From positions 112,073 to 176,072 of the forward strand of contig CABMPD010000003.1 of the NCBI GenBank assembly GCA_902388455.1: a stretch of DNA of 64,000 nt, given 5' to 3'. Position numbers and translations under genes: made by a program. This document shows positions 59,703-64,000 of this stretch, piece by piece (positions within the stretch are counted from its first letter, which is position 1; each line of letters opens with the position of its first letter). The notes under the pieces are model-generated. The model saw nothing but the letters and a program-made list of their open reading frames with translations, was not told the DNA's origin and did not search any database. This DNA is from an uncultured Alistipes sp. (GTDB lineage: Bacteria > Bacteroidota > Bacteroidia > Bacteroidales > UBA932).

Positions 59703-61194
59703 CACCGTTCATTTGACCAACATGCTTCGTTCGGAAGTGGAAGGCATTCCGGAAACAGGTCTTCCGTTAGATGCCTTCCCGGACAAGATACAGGAGATTA
59801 TCCTCAATCTTGCCAGATACGAAAATTTCAATGTGGAATATACTGCGTCTATTGTTCTTTCTGCTGTTGCTACTGCAATAGGCAACTCTTGTCATATCCG
59901 TATAAAGGGCGAGTGGAAAACTTGCCCATCCCTTTATATGATGCTGGTCGGACGTCCCGGGCTCGGAAAGACTCCTCCCCTCGGTTTTATCTATAAGCCG
60001 ATTAATGAGTATGATGACCGGCTGCATGAGAAATATAACGAGGAATATGACGAATATGAAAGAGCCATGTCAGCAGGTAAGCACGGAAGTGACGGGGAAG
60101 AACAACTGCTCAAGAAACCGAATTTTGTAACGACGGTCATTTATGATTCCACCCCGGAGGCGATGATGAATATTCATCAGCATAATCAGCGTGGGATAAC
60201 ATTGGTCGTCGATGAAATCCTGGCTTTGTTCAATTCCGTCAAAAGGTACAACAGCAAGAACAACCTCATTGAAGATCTGCTGACAGCTTATAGCGGACAG
60301 CCGTTAAAGATTATCCGCAAATCAGAATCACGTCCTGTTCTAATCAAGAATCCATGTATAAATGTCATCGGTTCAGTACAGACGAATATGCTGCAGGAAG
60401 TATTCCGTGCAGAGTTCCTTGCCAACGGATTGCTTGACCGTTTTCTGTTTGTCTATCCCAAAAACAGGAAGATATCCGGATGGAGACGGGAAGAGCGGAA
60501 TACAGCCCGTCCTGACATCATGAATCAATGGAGGACAATAATCAACAGAATCCTAAGCATCCCCTGTATCCTTGATGACAAGGGCACAACGGTCAATCCC
60601 CGTATCCTTACAATGTCTGACGATGCGGAAGAATATTTTTATGAATGGTACAATGGAATTATAGATGCTGTAAATGCCATTGAGGATGATGCGGATGTTG
60701 AAAGTCGCAAGATGAAACTCAACGGCCATGTAGCACGTCTTGCCCTGTTGTTTCAGGTAATGAAATGGGCTACTGATAGTGGAGATATGCAATATATTGA
60801 GCGGGACTCTGTAGAATCGGCAATCCGTATGATTGATTATTATGAGGAAACATACAGGAGGATTCAGGAAGCCATTGTCATAAACAGTATCGGCGAAACT
60901 AAGGAAGCGTGGCTTTCTCTGTTGGAAGATCGGTTTACTTCTGGTGATGCTGTTATTGCCGGTAGAAAAGTTGATATGTCCCGACGTACCGTCTATTATG
61001 CGCTTGACCAATTATGCCGGCTTAAGCACCCTCTTATAGAAAAGCTTCAGCATGGAGTCTATCGCAAACTTATGACAGAAAATACTGATGCACCTTGCAC
61101 TATTGCACTTTCATCTTGTCAAGATACCATGCAATCTTCTCAAAGTGCAAAAGTGCAGAGTGCAACCACACTAAAATCAGAGGACCATGAGTGA
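59695..61194 (+). CDS. DUF3987 ATPase of the mobile element
   Basis: A 499-residue protein from ATG 59695, chosen over 59581 because GGAAGGAGG sits just upstream and the longer frame is a shadow of the HTH gene. Walker A is MLVGRPGLGKTPPLGF (about 82-97), Walker B is TLVVDEILALFNSV (about 170-183), with NPCINVIGSVQTNML following. DUF3987 proteins are primase/helicase-like ATPases common in Bacteroides mobilizable elements, likely starting element replication. The last ~40 residues are Ser/Gln-rich. It overlaps the next gene by 8 bases. Confidence 0.88.
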   Translation: MFNTVHLTNMLRSEVEGIPETGLPLDAFPDKIQEIILNLARYENFNVEYTASIVLSAVATAIGNSCHIRIKGEWKTCPSLYMMLVGRPGLGKTPPLGFIYKPINEYDDRLHEKYNEEYDEYERAMSAGKHGSDGEEQLLKKPNFVTTVIYDSTPEAMMNIHQHNQRGITLVVDEILALFNSVKRYNSKNNLIEDLLTAYSGQPLKIIRKSESRPVLIKNPCINVIGSVQTNMLQEVFRAEFLANGLLDRFLFVYPKNRKISGWRREERNTARPDIMNQWRTIINRILSIPCILDDKGTTVNPRILTMSDDAEEYFYEWYNGIIDAVNAIEDDADVESRKMKLNGHVARLALLFQVMKWATDSGDMQYIERDSVESAIRMIDYYEETYRRIQEAIVINSIGETKEAWLSLLEDRFTSGDAVIAGRKVDMSRRTVYYALDQLCRLKHPLIEKLQHGVYRKLMTENTDAPCTIALSSCQDTMQSSQSAKVQSATTLKSEDHE

Positions 61195-62215
61195 ATACAG
61201 ATTCCATTTGCAGAAATACCGCCCTGGAAGCAAGACTACTTGTCCGAACTGTGGTAAAAGCCGGTGTTTTGTCAGGTATATTGATGAACAAGAAAGCATT
61301 AGCTTTCCCGATAATGTCGGTAAGTGTGATCATGAAAACAGTTGTGGTTACCACTATACACCTAAGGAATACTTCAAGGATAATCCTGATGTGTTGGAAA
61401 TGGATGAGGGACGCGGCAAGTCACTTCTTTCTGCCCCTTATAAGACGGCAGATAAAACTTCGTCTTGTATTGTCCCTTCGTATATTCCTTCATCTTATGT
61501 GTTAAGGAGTCTGTCACATTATTCAATCAACCCCTTATATCAGTATTTCTGTCATGTATTTGGTGAAAATGAGGCAAGCAGATTGTTTGAAATGTATCGC
61601 ATAGGGACATCTTCAAAATGGGGAGGCGCAACGGTTTTCTGGCAGACAGATATAAATGGACAGGTAAGAACCGGTAAGGTAATGTGCTATAATACTGAGA
61701 CAGGCCATCGGGTTAAAGAGCCTAAGGCTTTTGTCAGCTGGGCACATTCCGAGTTGAAGTTGCAGGATTTCCATTTGAAGCAATGTCTGTTTGGAGAACA
61801 TCTTCTGAAAAATTCATCGTCTCCGGTAATGCTGGTGGAAAGTGAAAAGACCGCTGTTGTAATGAGCCATTTTATCCCCGATTATATATGGCTGGCAACA
61901 GGAGGAAAGAACGGTTGTTTCAATAGTGAAGCCATACAGGTTCTCAGAGGCAGGGAGGTTACTCTCATCCCTGATCTAGGAGCAACCAAACAATGGAAAG
62001 AAAAGTCTGCTTTGTTGTCTGGAATATGCAAACGGGTTGTTGTGTCCAATGTTTTGGAATGTACATCCGATGAAGAGCAACGCAGCCAAGGATTGGACAT
62101 TGCAGGCTTCTTCCTGTATTCACCATCAAAGAGGCAGATACTCCATCAGATGATACAACGTAATCCAGCATTGCAGTTGCTCATTGATGAACTGGCTCTG
62201 GAACTTATTGAATAG
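61187..62215 (+). CDS. DUF6371 primase-like protein
   Basis: A 342-residue protein. A zinc-ribbon-like N-terminus has CPNCGKSRCFVRY and a later CDHENSCGYH (about 20-55), as in bacterial primases. A Toprim-like region follows: VMLVESEKTAVVMSHFIPDYIWLATGGKNG and VTLIPDLGATKQW (acidic residues of the metal site). With the upstream ATPase it probably primes replication of the circular or transferred form. It overlaps the ATPase gene by 8 bases and is followed by a terminator. Confidence 0.85.
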   Translation: MSEYRFHLQKYRPGSKTTCPNCGKSRCFVRYIDEQESISFPDNVGKCDHENSCGYHYTPKEYFKDNPDVLEMDEGRGKSLLSAPYKTADKTSSCIVPSYIPSSYVLRSLSHYSINPLYQYFCHVFGENEASRLFEMYRIGTSSKWGGATVFWQTDINGQVRTGKVMCYNTETGHRVKEPKAFVSWAHSELKLQDFHLKQCLFGEHLLKNSSSPVMLVESEKTAVVMSHFIPDYIWLATGGKNGCFNSEAIQVLRGREVTLIPDLGATKQWKEKSALLSGICKRVVVSNVLECTSDEEQRSQGLDIAGFFLYSPSKRQILHQMIQRNPALQLLIDELALELIE

Positions 62216-62243
62216 TAAAGGAACTTGTTCCGAGGATTTATAT

Positions 62244-62271
62244 AAAGTCCTTAACACAATAAGGACTTTTT
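62244..62271 (+). terminator. Intrinsic terminator before mob
   Basis: AAAGTCCTTA (62244-62253) and TAAGGACTTT (62260-62269) form a perfect 10-bp stem with a 6-base loop and T-run. It ends the HTH-ATPase-primase operon. Confidence 0.85.
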
Positions 62272-62365
62272 GCCTGGCGGCAATAAAATCCGGTCATTGT
62301 CCCGCAGAGCGGACTGGCACAAGAGCAAGCTCAAATATTAATCATTTATCAAAAGAATATCCTAT
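62272..62365. other. Candidate origin of transfer region
   Basis: The 94 bp between the terminator and the relaxase gene hold a near-perfect dyad (GTCCCGCAGAGCGGAC, 62299-62314) and GAGCAAGCTC at 62323-62332. MobV relaxases usually nick just upstream of their own gene, so oriT is expected here. The exact nick site cannot be named. Confidence 0.4.
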
Positions 62366-63913
62366 ATGAACACAGATATTAAACAGGCCATGCATGTTGA
62401 AGTCGGGAAGTCATTCGGCACATCAGAGGCGAATGAAAACGAAAGGCATTGGAATGACGACAAGATTGACAGAAAGAATCAGGATCCGACCAATCACTAT
62501 GACAAGACCCGAATGAAACTGAATTTCGAGATTGGGCCCGATGGGAAAGTTCATCCGTTAGGCTATCAAGAGAAATCGCTTGAAGTACGTTTGCAGGAAC
62601 GGTTGACTGAACTGGGCTGGAAACCCTTCAAGCCGGACAGCAAAATTCAACCAAACTGTTGTGCGAAATTTATCTTTGGAGGCAATCATGACCGTACACT
62701 TGAGATGGCATTTGGGACCCAAACCGTAAATCTGGAAAAGGGTGCAGATAACAGTCATCTCCAGCGATGTCCGGAAATCGAACAATGGGCAAAAGATGTC
62801 TATGACTGGTGCGCCAAACGGTACGGACAGGAAAACATCATCGGCTTCCAGGTTCATCTTGATGAGAGCAGCCCGCATATCCATGCCTTGATCGTTCCTG
62901 TAGGCCAACGAGCCAAAAGCGGACGCGAATGCGTCATGTGGTCGGCTAAGTTCGGGAAGAGCCGTTATGAGTATGGCCATATTCTTCGGGAAATGCACAC
63001 CTCACTATATGAAGAGGTAGGGAGCAAGTACGGGTTGGAACGTGGTGACAGTATTGAAGGCCGGAACGTCAACCATCTTAGTAAACGCGATTATATCCGG
63101 AAACTGGCCAAAGATGCGAAACAGGCGGAGAAAGCAGTCAAGGGACTTCAGACAATGATACAGAAACTTGAACGGGAAATGCTTGCCGGAAGGAACCGGC
63201 TTAAAGAAATCGATGAAGCTCTCGCCTCCGGTAAGATAACTCTTGACAGGTATGAAGCGCAGAAGGCGGACATACAGAAACTCATTGCCGAGTATCAGGA
63301 AAAGCTCGAAGACAAATCCAATAAACTCCATGCAAAAGAGCAGGAACTGGAACAGATAACAAAGGATGCGGCGAAAGTTCGTTCTGTTATACAGCCATTT
63401 CGCAACCACAAAGTTGATTTCACGCCACCACAAATAACAGAGAAAGTACCCCTGTTCGGCACGGACAAATGGATTGAACGACAGAATAGACTTATCGCCA
63501 AGCAGTTCACCGAGATTGTCCGCAAGATAGAATCTCTATACAGAAATGATGCAGCCCGACAGGTCGAAGCCGCCCAACGCAATGTCCTGGCGGATTATGG
63601 AGAACTGTATCAGTTGAGACGGGAGAATAAAACTCTTGCAGACACAAACGAAAATATGGAGTCAGAACTGAATACATTGCTCGGCCTGTTGGCTATACCT
63701 TCAGTTCGCAATATGATTTTTGCAGTAGCAGATGCGCTCATCAGTGGGCGACCGATACCAGTTTCTTCCGGAGGCGGTGGTGGTAATTCCGACACAGACC
63801 TTCGTTGGGATGGACGCAGGCCGGATGAAGAGGAAGAGGCATATAAACGGAGGTGCCTGATGCACGCAGTGCAAGTTGCCCGTAATTCTCAAAGAAAAAC
63901 TATACGCAGGTAA
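62366..63913 (+). CDS. MobV-family relaxase (Pre/Mob)
   Basis: A 515-residue mobilization protein. The N-terminal domain (about 1-225) contains the MobV metal motif in FQVHLDESSPHIHALIVPVG (HxDE...HxH, about 168-187). The middle is a long coiled coil (about 245-345, KAVKGLQTMIQKLEREMLAG and onward). The C-terminal part has further coiled coil and a Gly-rich stretch (SSGGGGGNSD) before a basic end. It nicks at oriT to begin transfer with help from a resident conjugation system. Complete within the window. Confidence 0.92.
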   Translation: MNTDIKQAMHVEVGKSFGTSEANENERHWNDDKIDRKNQDPTNHYDKTRMKLNFEIGPDGKVHPLGYQEKSLEVRLQERLTELGWKPFKPDSKIQPNCCAKFIFGGNHDRTLEMAFGTQTVNLEKGADNSHLQRCPEIEQWAKDVYDWCAKRYGQENIIGFQVHLDESSPHIHALIVPVGQRAKSGRECVMWSAKFGKSRYEYGHILREMHTSLYEEVGSKYGLERGDSIEGRNVNHLSKRDYIRKLAKDAKQAEKAVKGLQTMIQKLEREMLAGRNRLKEIDEALASGKITLDRYEAQKADIQKLIAEYQEKLEDKSNKLHAKEQELEQITKDAAKVRSVIQPFRNHKVDFTPPQITEKVPLFGTDKWIERQNRLIAKQFTEIVRKIESLYRNDAARQVEAAQRNVLADYGELYQLRRENKTLADTNENMESELNTLLGLLAIPSVRNMIFAVADALISGRPIPVSSGGGGGNSDTDLRWDGRRPDEEEEAYKRRCLMHAVQVARNSQRKTIRR

Positions 63914-63923
63914 CTCCAAAATA

Positions 63924-63967
63924 AATCATTAGGATAGCTGCAAATTCTTGTGGTTGTCCTAATGATT
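63924..63967 (+). terminator. Hairpin after mob
   Basis: AATCATTAGGA (63924-63934) and TCCTAATGATT (63957-63967) are perfect 11-bp arms starting 11 bp after the relaxase stop. It lacks a T-run, so it may be a terminator or the start of another structured element. Confidence 0.55.
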
Positions 63968-64000
63968 AAGTTAATACAAACCGATAAATCAGAATTTAGA

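Larger units (their letters stand above)
56721..64000 (+). mobile_element. Integrative mobilizable element, left part (right end outside window)
   Basis: From about here to the window edge the genes are all on the plus strand, more AT-rich than the chromosome, and form a transfer/replication set: tyrosine recombinase, membrane protein, HTH protein, DUF3987 ATPase, DUF6371 primase-like protein and MobV relaxase. The order recalls Bacteroides mobilizable transposons such as the NBU group. There is no coupling protein or type IV secretion gene, so transfer would need a helper. The left boundary lies between 56721 and 56950; the attachment core cannot be fixed without the right end. Confidence 0.85.

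Noticed and set aside
1..64000. tRNA, rRNA and CRISPR arrays
   Set aside because: Gaps were read on both strands; no cloverleaf, rRNA stretch or regularly spaced repeat-spacer array was seen. A covariance search would be decisive.

Overview
The window is a stretch of Bacteroidales chromosome that runs into the left part of an integrated mobilizable element. The assignment rests on several signs: promoters with the Bacteroidota -7 box (TAnnTTTG), a MurF-Alr fusion, BACON-domain and Omp28-type lipoproteins, PCMD and M64 families, a small histone H1-like protein, and a DUF3987/DUF6371/MobV element. The chromosomal part looks GC-rich and the mobile part visibly more AT-rich. An Alistipes- or Cryptobacteroides-like gut organism is likely, but the genus cannot be fixed from this sequence. 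I saw no rRNA or tRNA gene and no CRISPR array.

Layout. 1-3279 (minus): cut-off ABC ATPase, secreted protein, CBS-domain membrane protein, thymidine kinase. 3363-4848: rsmI and a membrane-anchored helix-hairpin-helix protein. 5006-8553: three secreted lipoproteins (BACON, BACON plus Omp28/thioredoxin-like, repeat domains), ending at a hairpin that looks like a decayed IS3-type left end. 8682-11933 (minus): a three-gene module of NuoE-like 2Fe-2S protein, PAS-containing sensory [FeFe] hydrogenase and SpoIIE/PP2C phosphatase. 11953-17080: peptide-degradation genes (aminopeptidase P, isoaspartyl peptidase, DPP IV) and a PAS-like protein. 17469-22159: pdxS-pdxT, an AGCS symporter, a HAD phosphatase and a ThiD/PdxK-type kinase. 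22144-25517 (minus): murF-alr and a CDF transporter. 25684-30880: a cobalamin/iron-type ABC importer whose binding protein faces its permease and ATPase convergently; the latter overlap a DoxX-like protein and tmk. 30968-36055: AAA/PD-(D/E)XK protein, a 106-bp palindrome, purB, M64 peptidase, HAD nucleotidase.

36056-39256 is an AT-rich accessory island with a MITE-like element, a lipoprotein gene broken by one in-frame TAG, two tandem paralogous lipoproteins and a membrane protein. 39294-48944 is housekeeping: hslR, manA, CPBP protease, ftsB-like, pth, rplY, reverse rubrerythrin, clostripain-type peptidase, YtxH/holin-like trio, trkA, aspA. 48928-53556 is a surface/secretion cluster (Omp85-type barrel, PCMD protein, M6 protease, lipoprotein). 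53631-56720 holds a histone H1-like gene, marC, folE, a LolD/MacB-type ATPase, pduO and a DUF2795 gene.

From about 56721 to the right edge lies an integrative mobilizable element: tyrosine recombinase, membrane protein, HTH protein, DUF3987 ATPase, DUF6371 primase-like protein and MobV relaxase. Its right end is not in the window.

Together the genes suggest an anaerobic, H2-sensing, peptide- and amino-acid-using commensal with de novo PLP synthesis and corrinoid uptake/adenosylation. The most interesting chromosomal system is the sensory hydrogenase-phosphatase module.
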